NCBI RefSeq assembly: GCF_001277215.2
Contig: NZ_CP013940.1
Coordinates: 868,001 to 932,000, forward strand
Source: Cronobacter malonaticus LMG 23826
GTDB lineage: Bacteria > Pseudomonadota > Gammaproteobacteria > Enterobacterales > Enterobacteriaceae
Length of the DNA stretch: 64,000 nucleotides
Reading direction: 5' to 3'
The notes below the pieces were generated by a model, which was not told the DNA's origin, did no database searches, and saw nothing but the letters and a program-made list of their open reading frames with translations. Each line of letters begins with the position of its first letter. Within the stretch, counting starts at the first letter, position 1. Made by a program: the position numbers and the translations under genes. Positions 1 to 8,119 of this stretch are shown one piece after another.

Positions 1-1086
1 GATGAAGTGGATAAGGCGCTGCTGGGGCTGCTGGCGCGCCGTCTGGAGCTGGTAGCGGAAGTCGGCGAAGTAAAAAGCCGCTACGGACTGCCGATTTATG
101 TACCGGAGCGCGAGGCCTCTATGCTGGCGTCACGCCGTCAGGAGGCCGAAACGCTCGGCGTGCCGCCGGATCTTATCGAAGACGTATTACGCCGCGTGAT
201 GCGCGAATCGTACTCCAGCGAGAACGATAAAGGCTTTAAAACACTTAACCCGGCGCTGCGTCCGGTGGTGATTGTCGGCGGCGGAGGCCAGATGGGCCAG
301 CTGTTTGAAAAAATGCTCGCGCTCTCCGGCTACCAGGTGCGCATTCTGGAGCAGGAAGACTGGCCACAGGCACAGACGCTGTGCGCTGATGCCGGAATGG
401 TGATTGTCAGCGTGCCGGTGCACCTGACCGAAGCGATTATCCGCAAGCTGCCTGCGCTGCCGGAAGATTGCGTACTTGTCGATTTAACCTCAGTGAAAAA
501 CGTGCCGCTGCAGGCGATGCTGGAAACGCACTCCGGCCCGGTACTGGGTCTGCACCCGATGTTCGGGCCAGACAGCGGCAGCCTTGCCAAACAGGTGGTG
601 GTTTACTGCGACGGCCGCATGCCGGAGGCGTACCAGTGGTTCCTTGAACAGATTCAGGTGTGGGGCGCGCGGCTGCACCGCATCAGCGCGGTCGAGCACG
701 ATCAAAATATGGCGTTTATCCAGGCGCTGCGCCATTTCGCGACGTTTGCCTACGGCCTGCATCTGGCCGAAGAAAACGTACAGCTGGAGCAACTGCTGGC
801 GCTCTCCTCACCGATTTACCGGCTGGAACTGGCGATGGTGGGCCGCCTGTTTGCGCAGGATCCGCAGTTGTATGCCGACATTATTATGTCGTCGCCGGGC
901 AATCTGGCGCTGATTAAGCGTTACTATCAGCGCTTTGGCGAGGCGATCGGCCTGCTGGAGCAGGGCGACAAGCGTGCGTTTATCGACAGCTTCCGGAAAG
1001 TTGAACACTGGTTCGGCGATTATGCGAAGCGATTCCAGCAGGAGAGCCGCGCGCTGTTGCGCCAGGCAAACGACAGCCGCCAGTAA
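1..1086 (+). CDS. tyrA: TyrA, chorismate mutase / prephenate dehydrogenase (5' end missing)
   Basis: Bifunctional tyrosine-branch enzyme: it converts chorismate to prephenate and then oxidises it with NAD to 4-hydroxyphenylpyruvate, in the cytoplasm. The reading frame is open from base 1 and begins around residue 13 of the E. coli protein ([18 protein letters not shown]), so only about a dozen N-terminal residues lie outside the window. The AroQ-type mutase helices come first, followed by a Rossmann nucleotide-binding motif ([11 protein letters not shown]) and the dehydrogenase signature GLHPMFGPD. The C-terminus ([10 protein letters not shown]) is intact. A good terminator follows the stop. 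In E. coli tyrA faces pheA directly; here an extra gene sits between them. Identity is near certain; aroF is expected just upstream, outside the window. Confidence 0.98.
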   Translation, partial: DEVDKALLGLLARRLELVAEVGEVKSRYGLPIYVPEREASMLASRRQEAETLGVPPDLIEDVLRRVMRESYSSENDKGFKTLNPALRPVVIVGGGGQMGQLFEKMLALSGYQVRILEQEDWPQAQTLCADAGMVIVSVPVHLTEAIIRKLPALPEDCVLVDLTSVKNVPLQAMLETHSGPVLGLHPMFGPDSGSLAKQVVVYCDGRMPEAYQWFLEQIQVWGARLHRISAVEHDQNMAFIQALRHFATFAYGLHLAEENVQLEQLLALSSPIYRLELAMVGRLFAQDPQLYADIIMSSPGNLALIKRYYQRFGEAIGLLEQGDKRAFIDSFRKVEHWFGDYAKRFQQESRALLRQANDSRQ

Positions 1087-1106
1087 CGCAAAATCCGCTT
1101 ATACTC

Positions 1107-1141
1107 AAAAGCCAGCAGGCCAGTTCCGCTGGCTTTTTTTA
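1107..1141 (+). terminator. Rho-independent terminator of tyrA
   Basis: Stem GCCAGC (1111-1116) pairs with GCTGGC (1128-1133), extended by flanking A/T pairs and followed by an uninterrupted T run. It lies 25 bases after the tyrA stop and just ahead of the next gene on the same strand, so that gene probably needs some read-through or its own promoter. Confidence 0.85.
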
Positions 1142-1162
1142 TGGCGAAAAAGGATGAACGAA

Positions 1163-2032
1163 ATGGCGCAACCGCAGCTGTTGTTTGATTACACCGGCCA
1201 TCTGCCGGAATGCCCGACCTGGGACGCGCAGGAGCAGGCGCTCTACTGGGCCGATATCCTGGAGCAGGAGATCCATCGCTATCAGCCGCAAAGCGGCGAA
1301 CACCGCGTCTGGCAGTTCCCGGAAGAGGTGGGCTGTTTCGCGTTGCGTGAGAAGGGCGGTTTTATCGTCGCGCTGCGCAGCGGCATCTGGCTTGCCGACG
1401 AGCGCGGCATTCTGGGGCAGAAGGTTTGCGATAACCCCAATAACCCGGCGCTGGCGCGCTTTAACGACGGCGGCACCGACCACGATGGACGCTTTTACGC
1501 GGGCACCTTCTGGGCGCCTGGCGATTACAAAGGCGCGCTGCTGGTGCGTGTAGATAATGACCTGAGCGCGCATGTTATCCAGAGCGATATTCACGGTGCG
1601 AACGGCCTTGCCTTCAGCCCTGACAGACGCTGGATGTATACCTCCGATACGCCCAAAGGCGTCATTTACCGCACGCCGCTTGATGAACTCGGCGAACCGG
1701 GCAAACGCGAAATTTTCAAAACCTTTGGCGAAGGTGAAGGCATTCCTGATGGCGCTGCGCTGGATGTGGAAGGCTGCTACTGGACGGCGATGTATGACGG
1801 CCATCGCATCGCGCGGTTTTCCCCAGACGGCGAGCAGCTTGAGGAGCACCGCCTGCCGGTGCGCTGCCCGACGATGGCCTGTTTTGGCGGCCCGGAGATG
1901 AAAACGCTCTATATCACCACTACGCGGGAAAATATGGATATGGAGGAGCTGGAAAAATTCCCGCTCTCGGGCGCGCTCTTTACGCTTGAGGTCAGCGTTG
2001 CGGGGCTGCCGAAGCCGCGATTCAAAGGATAA
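1163..2032 (+). CDS. SMP-30/gluconolactonase/LRE family hydrolase
   Basis: Predicted six-bladed beta-propeller lactonase or esterase of the SMP-30/gluconolactonase family, about 289 aa. Family features seen: an early metal-ligand Glu in LPECPTWD, an Asn in GANGLAFSPD, and an Asp in IPDGAALD, the usual Glu/Asn/Asp divalent-metal set. No signal peptide is visible, so it is probably cytoplasmic. I chose the ATG at 1163 because AAGG at 1150-1153 lies 9 bases upstream; an in-frame ATG at 1154 would give three extra residues with almost no spacing. It sits between tyrA and pheA, where E. coli has nothing. The sugar lactone or other ester it acts on cannot be read from the sequence. Confidence 0.85.
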   Translation: MAQPQLLFDYTGHLPECPTWDAQEQALYWADILEQEIHRYQPQSGEHRVWQFPEEVGCFALREKGGFIVALRSGIWLADERGILGQKVCDNPNNPALARFNDGGTDHDGRFYAGTFWAPGDYKGALLVRVDNDLSAHVIQSDIHGANGLAFSPDRRWMYTSDTPKGVIYRTPLDELGEPGKREIFKTFGEGEGIPDGAALDVEGCYWTAMYDGHRIARFSPDGEQLEEHRLPVRCPTMACFGGPEMKTLYITTTRENMDMEELEKFPLSGALFTLEVSVAGLPKPRFKG

Positions 2033-2056
2033 AAAAGCGGCCGGTTTTCCGGCCGC
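2029..2056 (-). terminator. Rho-independent terminator of pheA
   Basis: Perfect 8-bp stem GCGGCCGG/CCGGCCGC (2037-2044 with 2049-2056) around a four-base loop. Read on the minus strand it is followed by a U run (A run 2031-2036 on the plus strand). It lies between the convergent ends of the SMP-30 gene and pheA and may also slow plus-strand transcripts. Confidence 0.85.
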
Positions 2057-2062
2057 CTCTGG

Positions 2063-3223
2063 TTATGCCGGGTCGACCGGCACCACGTTTTCGCTTGGGT
2101 AACAGCCCAGCACTTTCATCGACCGGGTGATCTCCACAAGCTCTTTCAGCGCCTGCTGCATCGCCGCATCGTGGAGATTCGCCTGGATATCCAGATAGAA
2201 CATCTCTTCCCAGGGGTTGCCGTTAATCGGGCGCGATTCGAGCTTCGTCATAATCAGATTGTGATTACGCAGCACCAGAAGCGCCTCTACCAGCGCGCCA
2301 GCCTGCTGGCCGGTGGCGATTAACAGCGTGGTTTTCGCCGGTACCTGATCGGATACGTTGATTGCCTTGCGGGCCAGCACCACAAAGCGGGTGATGTTCT
2401 GCGTCTGGTTGGCGAGATTGCGCTCCAGCACCTGCAAACCGTAGAGCGCGCCGCCCGCTTCGCTACCGAGCGCGGCGACATACGGAGAGCTGGCGTGCGC
2501 CACTTTTTCCATCGCGGCGGCGGTGCTTTCGCAATATTCGATTTTCCAGTTCGGGTAGCGTTTAAGGAACTGGCTGCACTGCTGGAACGGCTGCGGGTGG
2601 CTGTAGACGGTTTCGATTTTATCAAGCGTGGTGGAGGTGGAGACCAGCACGCAGTGATCGATAGGCAGCGTCAGCTCGCCGACAATCGACAGGCTGGTGT
2701 GTTGCAGCAGATCGTAGACATCGTTAATCGCGCCGGAGCTGGTGTTCTCAATCGGCACGACGGCGTAATCGGCCTGGCCTGTCTCCACCTGATTAAAAAT
2801 GTCGTGAAATTTTGCACAGCCGCTTTCAATGAATTGATCGAAATGACGTGCTGCGTACTGGCGGGCGGCCAGGTGCGAGTAAGAGCCTTTCGGGCCGAGA
2901 AACGCGATGCGGGCGGAGTGCGGATTGGTCTGGTTAAGATGCTGCTGGAGAAGCGCCTGCTGGGTAAGAACGGAGTCTTCGATGATCAGCTGAAAAAGCC
3001 GGGTGATGTAGTGCGCGTCGAGATGGTGGGTTTTGCCAAGGCTAATTAAATGCTCCAGTAAATCCCGCTCGCGATCGATATCTCTGACCGGACGATGGGT
3101 GGCGAGTTTCGCTTTGCCTACCTCAACCGCCAGCGCCCGGCGTTGCGCCAGCAGGGCGAGTAATTGTTCATCCAGCGCGCTGATTTTATCGCGCAGGGCC
3201 AGCAACGGGTTTTCCGCAGTCAT
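2063..3223 (-). CDS. pheA: PheA, chorismate mutase / prephenate dehydratase
   Basis: Bifunctional phenylalanine-branch enzyme of 386 aa, the full E. coli length. It makes prephenate from chorismate and then phenylpyruvate. An N-terminal AroQ mutase helix bundle (about residues 1-90) is followed by the prephenate dehydratase domain with [12 protein letters not shown] and [16 protein letters not shown]-terminal ACT domain carries the Phe-feedback motif TKLESRPI. Transcription is on the minus strand behind the pheL leader and attenuator, so expression should fall when charged tRNA-Phe is plentiful, and the enzyme should be inhibited allosterically by Phe. Confidence 0.98.
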   Translation of the reverse strand: MTAENPLLALRDKISALDEQLLALLAQRRALAVEVGKAKLATHRPVRDIDRERDLLEHLISLGKTHHLDAHYITRLFQLIIEDSVLTQQALLQQHLNQTNPHSARIAFLGPKGSYSHLAARQYAARHFDQFIESGCAKFHDIFNQVETGQADYAVVPIENTSSGAINDVYDLLQHTSLSIVGELTLPIDHCVLVSTSTTLDKIETVYSHPQPFQQCSQFLKRYPNWKIEYCESTAAAMEKVAHASSPYVAALGSEAGGALYGLQVLERNLANQTQNITRFVVLARKAINVSDQVPAKTTLLIATGQQAGALVEALLVLRNHNLIMTKLESRPINGNPWEEMFYLDIQANLHDAAMQQALKELVEITRSMKVLGCYPSENVVPVDPA

Positions 3224-3246
3224 AACGCCACCTTGTGTATAGCCAT

Positions 3247-3274
3247 AAAAAAGGCCCCCCGGAGTGGGAGGCCT
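3247..3274 (-). terminator. pheA attenuator (terminator hairpin)
   Basis: Between the pheL stop and pheA the minus-strand RNA can form a 9-bp G+C-rich stem (3252-3260 with 3266-3274, one G-U pair, five-base loop) followed by six U residues. This is the expected position of the Phe-responsive transcription attenuator. Ribosome stalling at the leader Phe codons should favour an alternative antiterminator fold. Confidence 0.85.
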
Positions 3275-3320
3275 GTTAGTTCGTCTTCGCTTGCTTTCTG
3301 TACGACGACACGCCTCCCGT

Positions 3321-3368
3321 TCAGGGGAAGGTAAAAAAGAAAGCGAAGAAAAACGCGTGTTGCTTCAT
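3321..3368 (-). CDS. pheL: PheL, pheA leader peptide
   Basis: A 15-codon ORF reading [15 protein letters not shown], seven of its 15 residues Phe in two runs of three plus one. It is nearly the same as the E. coli leader peptide. An AAGGA ribosome site (plus-strand 3376-3380) precedes the ATG by 7 bases. The peptide has no function beyond serving as a sensor: the ribosome pauses at the Phe codons when charged tRNA-Phe is scarce, which controls folding of the attenuator downstream. Confidence 0.95.
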   Translation of the reverse strand: MKQHAFFFAFFFTFP

Positions 3369-3395
3369 GAGAGATTCCTTAATAAGCATACCGGT

Positions 3396-3425
3396 AAAGT
3401 ACCCGCACCCTTTTTGTTCTGTCAA
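3396..3425 (-). promoter_or_regulatory. pheL-pheA promoter
   Basis: On the minus strand a perfect TTGACA (-35, 3425-3420) is followed after 18 bases by TACTTT (-10, 3401-3396). It is placed correctly for a short leader before pheL. Confidence 0.75.
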
Positions 3426-3449
3426 TAAAAAACGCGCCCGAAGGCGCGT
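3425..3449 (-). terminator. Terminator of raiA
   Basis: Stem ACGCGCC/GGCGCGT (3432-3438 with 3443-3449) with a tetraloop that reads TTCG on the minus strand, followed by a U run there. It ends raiA transcription just before the pheL promoter, whose -35 it touches. Confidence 0.85.
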
Positions 3450-3472
3450 GATAAAAGATGACGCTGATGGTT

Positions 3473-3894
<422 letters not shown>

Positions 3895-4159
3895 TATTTT
3901 GTCACTTTTTGTCAATAAAACGTTTTTGTGAGTCAGGACAGGAAGAGGGCGGATTTCACTTGTCGGCCTTGTGAAAAGCGGTCATAGTTGATGAGTTAAC
4001 TCCATCGCCTTCTCTGTTTAAACCTTCATCAAATCCGTTTTTATGACTCTTTTTCAGCTCGTATACCTTTTTTGAGAGCTCCTCGAAAGGCACGGCTTCG
4101 GCAATAATGCGTCATTAACGCCTGCCCTGATGCGCAGGTTTCATGTAAAAAGGATTGTT

Positions 4160-5365
4160 ATGAAAGCCACCCTTCGGTTGACGTCGCTTCGTCGTCTTGC
4201 GCTCTGCGTGACACTCGCCTGTGGCGCTGCGCCTGCCATCGGCGCGTCGTTTGATTGTGATAAAGCAGGCACGCCTGTTGAACACGCCATCTGCCAGCAA
4301 ACGTCGCTCGGCGAACTCGACAGCAAAATCAGCGACAGCTACCTGCGCGCGACGAGCAGTATGACCGTACAGGATGCCGCGGCGTTACGCGCAGAACAGC
4401 GCGCGTGGCTTAAAACGCGCAACGCCTGCGCGGGTAACGCGAGTGAGCTGAACGCATGTCTCATGGCTACTATGAAACCCCGCGCTGAACAGCTTGAGCA
4501 AATTGCGCGCCGCGCTAACCATGATTTCGATACGGCGGTGAGCCTTATCCCGACAGCTCCGGCCACGGCGGCTGATAAGCTGCGCCAGTACCAGACACCG
4601 CTGGCCTCTGCATGGCTGGTCTATCTCAACCGTTTCGTGCCCGCCAGTGGCGTGACGGCGCAGGAGGCCAATAAGCGTCACCAGATGGCCCTGGACGGGC
4701 TTAAGGACGATGATTTCGCTTACTCCATAATGAAAGATATCGACAGAGACCCGAAGGAAGGTAAAGACCGGGCGGTGCTGACGCTGCTGCGTATGAATAT
4801 CGAAAGGCTGGATTACGAAAACGATAGCGACCGCCCGTACGTTCACTGCTTTATTTTCCCGGCGCAAGGGCAGGCCGCTTATGAAGCGTTTGGCGCGCTG
4901 TATGGTTCGTCACGCGACGGCGCTGCGCCAGTTTGTGCCCCTCAGGCTGCAATTTTCAGTACGCCTGCCTGGAAGGCGCTTAACGATGCGTTTTCCGATG
5001 CGCTGAGCAAAGCGAGTGAAGGCGCCGGGACGATTCAGCATGCCAGCTATGCGGACTGGCGTATTTTTGAGCTGCACGTGACCGTTAAGCCAGAGGATTA
5101 CCTCAACCCTTCCGAACCGGCTCAAAAACCGCGGGATTCGGAAAAAGAGATCCGCGAGTGGAAAGATGAAACCGCCTGGCCAAAAGCGCAGCGTGAAAAA
5201 GTGCTGGCGGCGCTTGAGCCTGCGCGTAAGGCGACCGCACAGTGGCTGCAAAACGATCGCGGCTGGACGCCCGAAAATGCCCGTAAAGCGGCAGAGAACA
5301 TTGTGCGCGAGTGGGTGGATGACCGCGTTACCTTTATTGACGGATCGACGTGGACCGGCGAGTAG
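4160..5365 (+). CDS. LprI-family secreted protein with large uncharacterised C-terminal part
   Basis: A 401-aa protein with a clear Sec signal peptide (positively charged start, hydrophobic core, cleavage near AIGA/SF). Directly after it comes an LprI/DUF1311-type domain: SFDCDKAGTPVEHAICQ, LGELD, and RAWLKTRNAC with four cysteines in the usual pattern. The domain is named after a mycobacterial lysozyme inhibitor, but most bacterial members have no known role. Residues from about 120 to the end match no family I recognise. I chose the ATG at 4160 because AAGGA lies upstream; an ATG at 4130 has no such site and would bury the signal peptide. Likely periplasmic. A bidirectional terminator follows. 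Function is unknown. Confidence 0.8.
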   Translation: MKATLRLTSLRRLALCVTLACGAAPAIGASFDCDKAGTPVEHAICQQTSLGELDSKISDSYLRATSSMTVQDAAALRAEQRAWLKTRNACAGNASELNACLMATMKPRAEQLEQIARRANHDFDTAVSLIPTAPATAADKLRQYQTPLASAWLVYLNRFVPASGVTAQEANKRHQMALDGLKDDDFAYSIMKDIDRDPKEGKDRAVLTLLRMNIERLDYENDSDRPYVHCFIFPAQGQAAYEAFGALYGSSRDGAAPVCAPQAAIFSTPAWKALNDAFSDALSKASEGAGTIQHASYADWRIFELHVTVKPEDYLNPSEPAQKPRDSEKEIREWKDETAWPKAQREKVLAALEPARKATAQWLQNDRGWTPENARKAAENIVREWVDDRVTFIDGSTWTGE

Positions 5366-5371
5366 CGCCAT

Positions 5372-5402
5372 AAAAAAAGCCAGCCCGCCGGGCTGGCTTT
5401 TT
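5372..5402. terminator. Bidirectional terminator between the lprI-like gene and bamD
   Basis: Stem AGCCAGCCC/GGGCTGGCT (5378-5386 with 5390-5398) with a three-base loop, A run before and T run after, so it works for both convergent genes. Confidence 0.88.
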
Positions 5403-5417
5403 ACGCTGATGTAAGGC

Positions 5418-6155
5418 TCAGGAGCCGGTGTTATTCGCGGCGATAAGCTTCGCCACTTTATCCGCCTGCGCGTTGAGCTGCAGCTCGCGATAGGCGTTTT
5501 CCATCAGGCCCAGCCCTTCATGAGTCGCCTGAGTATCCGGGTAATCACGCAGCATACCTTCCACACGGTTCACAACCGCCACCCATGCGCCGCGTTTGGT
5601 GTAATATTGCGCAACGGAAAGCTCATATTTCGACAGACGGTCTTTCAGATAGACCAGACGTTTGGTGGCGTCGGTGGCGTACTGGCTCTGCGGATAGCCG
5701 CGAACCAGCTTCGAGAAGTCGCGGAACGCGTCGCGCGCATGCTGTGGATCGCGGTCGCTGCGATCGACACCGAAGAAGCCCTGCAGCGCGCTGTCATCAA
5801 GCGCCATATTGGTCAGGCCGCGCATGTAGATCACGTAGTCGATATTCGGGTGGGTCGGGTTAAGGCGAATAAAGCGGTCAATAGCGGCCTGGGCCAGCGG
5901 CAGATCGGCATTTTTATAATAGGCGTAGATCAGATCCAGCTGTACCTGCTGAGAATAAGGGCCAAACGGATAACGGTTATCTAACGCTTCCAGTTGCGTT
6001 ATTGCCGCTTTCCAGTTACCGTCCTGCAGCTTTTGCTGCGCAGTCGCGTAGATCTCTGAAGGCGGATTATCGGGCACCTCTTCCTTAGAACCGGAGCAGC
6101 CCGCCAAAGCCAGGCTCAACGTGGCGGCTGCCACCAGATATTTCATGCGCGTCAT
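5418..6155 (-). CDS. bamD: BamD, outer-membrane assembly lipoprotein
   Basis: Essential lipoprotein of the BAM complex that, with BamA, inserts beta-barrel proteins into the outer membrane. It has 245 aa, as in E. coli. A lipobox LALAGC places the lipidated cysteine at residue 20. The mature part is built from TPR-like helical repeats ([19 protein letters not shown] at the start of the first, then [13 protein letters not shown]). It is transcribed divergently from rluD. The 129-bp gap between them must hold both promoters. sigma-E, encoded 28 kb away, normally responds to failures in this assembly pathway. Confidence 0.98.
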   Translation of the reverse strand: MTRMKYLVAAATLSLALAGCSGSKEEVPDNPPSEIYATAQQKLQDGNWKAAITQLEALDNRYPFGPYSQQVQLDLIYAYYKNADLPLAQAAIDRFIRLNPTHPNIDYVIYMRGLTNMALDDSALQGFFGVDRSDRDPQHARDAFRDFSKLVRGYPQSQYATDATKRLVYLKDRLSKYELSVAQYYTKRGAWVAVVNRVEGMLRDYPDTQATHEGLGLMENAYRELQLNAQADKVAKLIAANNTGS

Positions 6156-6284
6156 GACGTTTTGACTTTCCTCAGATGTTATGCGGGAGTTTCACAGTTC
6201 CAGCTCCCGATTAAGACCAGCTACAATAGCACACTATATTAAACGGCAAAGCCGTAAAACCCAACGTTAACGAAGAAGCTGTAT

Positions 6285-7265
6285 ATGGCACAACGAGTAC
6301 AACTCACCGCAACGGTGTCCGAGTCACAACTCGGTCAACGCTTAGATCAGGCTTTGGCCGAATTGTTCCCGGATTATTCACGTTCACGCATAAAAGAATG
6401 GATACTTGACCAGCGCGTGCTGGTAAACGGCCAGATGTGCGATACGCCGAAGGAGAAAGTGTTGGGTGGGGAACGTGTCGCCATCAATGCTGAAATCGAA
6501 GAAGAAGCGCGCTTTGAGCCGCAGGATATCCCGCTCAATATCGTTTATGAAGATGACGATATTATGGTTATCAACAAACCGCGCGATCTGGTGGTTCATC
6601 CGGGCGCCGGCAACCCGGACGGCACGGTGCTTAACGCGCTACTGCACTATTATCCGCCTATCGCAGATGTGCCGCGTGCAGGTATCGTGCATCGTCTGGA
6701 TAAAGACACGACTGGCCTGATGGTTGTCGCGAAAACCGTTCCGGCGCAGACGCGCCTGGTTGAAGCGCTGCAGCTGCGTGAAATCACCCGCGAATATGAA
6801 GCAGTGGCGATTGGACATATGACGGCGGGCGGTACGGTCAGCGAGCCTATCAGCCGCCACCCGACCAAACGCACCCATATGTCGGTGCATCCGATGGGCA
6901 AACCGGCGGTGACGCACTACCGCATTATGGAGCATTTTCGGATTCATACCCGCCTGCGTTTGCGTCTGGAAACCGGTCGTACGCACCAGATCCGCGTACA
7001 TATGGCGCACATCACCCATCCGCTGGTGGGCGATCAGCTGTATGGCGGCCGTCCGCGTCCGCCGAAAGGCGCGAGTGAAGCATTCATTCAGGCGCTGCGT
7101 AAGTTCGATCGCCAGGCGTTGCATGCGACTATGCTGCGTCTCTATCACCCCATCAGCGGTATTCTGATGGAGTGGCATGCGCCTATTCCGCAGGATATGG
7201 TTGATCTTATCGACGCGCTGCGCGCTGACTTCGAAGCCCATAAAGACGACGTGGACTGGTTATGA
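6285..7265 (+). CDS. rluD: RluD, 23S rRNA pseudouridine(1911/1915/1917) synthase
   Basis: Modifies the helix 69 loop of 23S rRNA, important for subunit joining and termination. It is 326 aa, the same length as the E. coli enzyme. An N-terminal S4 RNA-binding domain (LGQRLDQALAELFPDYSRS) precedes the RluA-type catalytic domain, whose motif HRLDKDTTGLMV contains the catalytic aspartate. RTHQIRVH is also present. It overlaps pgeF by four bases (ATGA), so the two are translationally coupled, as in E. coli. Confidence 0.98.
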   Translation: MAQRVQLTATVSESQLGQRLDQALAELFPDYSRSRIKEWILDQRVLVNGQMCDTPKEKVLGGERVAINAEIEEEARFEPQDIPLNIVYEDDDIMVINKPRDLVVHPGAGNPDGTVLNALLHYYPPIADVPRAGIVHRLDKDTTGLMVVAKTVPAQTRLVEALQLREITREYEAVAIGHMTAGGTVSEPISRHPTKRTHMSVHPMGKPAVTHYRIMEHFRIHTRLRLRLETGRTHQIRVHMAHITHPLVGDQLYGGRPRPPKGASEAFIQALRKFDRQALHATMLRLYHPISGILMEWHAPIPQDMVDLIDALRADFEAHKDDVDWL

Positions 7266-7990
7266 AACTGATTACTCCGCAGTGGCCGCTGCCTTCGGGC
7301 GTCGCGGCCTGTAGCTCTACCCGCCACGGCGGCGTCAGCCTGCCGCCTTACAACGCCTTAAATCTGGGCGCGCACTGCGGGGATAATCCTGAACATGTCG
7401 AAGAGAACCGTCGCCGTTTTTATCAGGCGGCGAATTTCCCTTCTGCACCCGTCTGGCTTGAGCAGGTTCACGGTAAGGATGTCCTTCGTCTCGACGGCGG
7501 GCCGTATGCCTCTAAGCGTGCGGATGCGTCTTATACCCGTGAACGGGGAACGGTCTGCGCGGTGATGACCGCCGATTGCCTGCCGGTGCTGTTTTGCGAG
7601 GCGTCCGGCACGGAAGTGGCGGCGGCGCACGCGGGCTGGCGTGGGCTGTGCGAAGGCGTGCTCGAAGAGACCGTCGCCTGTTTTCGCGCGCCGCCCGCCA
7701 CAATCCAGGTCTGGCTTGGCCCGGCGATTGGCCCGCAGGCTTTTGAAGTTGGCCCGGAAGTGCGCGACGCGTTTACCGCTAAAGATCCCGCGGCTGCAGC
7801 TGCTTTTCGCCCGCACGGCGAGAAATATTTCGCCGATATCTATCTGCTGGCGCGCCAGCGTCTCGCGAACATCGGCGTGACCGCCGTTTATGGCGGCGAG
7901 CGCTGTACGCATAGCGAAAGCCACGATTTTTTCTCGTATCGCCGCGACAGAACGACAGGTCGTATGGCAAGTTTCATTTGGCTGATATAA
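7262..7990 (+). CDS. pgeF: PgeF (YfiH), peptidoglycan editing factor
   Basis: Cytoplasmic enzyme of the former multicopper-polyphenol-oxidase (DUF152) family. In E. coli it removes wrongly built UDP-MurNAc-L-Ser so that peptidoglycan keeps L-Ala in position 1. It has 242 aa. Conserved metal/catalytic motifs are seen: STRHGGVS, MTADCLPVLF and AAAHAGWRGL (His, Cys, His). It starts inside the rluD stop codon. It shares a pathway with mltF, murQ and murP found later in the window, although they are not an operon. Confidence 0.95.
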   Translation: MKLITPQWPLPSGVAACSSTRHGGVSLPPYNALNLGAHCGDNPEHVEENRRRFYQAANFPSAPVWLEQVHGKDVLRLDGGPYASKRADASYTRERGTVCAVMTADCLPVLFCEASGTEVAAAHAGWRGLCEGVLEETVACFRAPPATIQVWLGPAIGPQAFEVGPEVRDAFTAKDPAAAAAFRPHGEKYFADIYLLARQRLANIGVTAVYGGERCTHSESHDFFSYRRDRTTGRMASFIWLI

Positions 7991-8052
7991 CCTATTGAAT
8001 CAAGACGATCCGGTACGGATAACTGACGCTCCACATATTTCAGGCCATTAAC

Positions 8053-8081
8053 CTTGAATAATTGAGGGATGACCTCATTTA
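8053..8081 (+). promoter_or_regulatory. sigma-32 heat-shock promoter of clpB
   Basis: CTTGAA at 8053-8058, a 14-base spacer, then CCTCATTTA at 8073-8081. This fits the sigma-32 consensus (CTTGAA, 13-15 bases, CCCCATNTA) with one mismatch and lies about 40 bases before the clpB start. As far as I recall it is nearly identical to the E. coli clpB promoter. Confidence 0.88.
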
Positions 8082-8119
8082 ATCTCCAGTAGCAATTTTG
8101 ACCTGTTATGGGAGGAGTT

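Noticed and set aside
7991..8119. Possible RyfD-like antisense RNA between pgeF and clpB
   Set aside because: E. coli has an RNA reported near here, but I could not identify a promoter or terminator for it on the minus strand.
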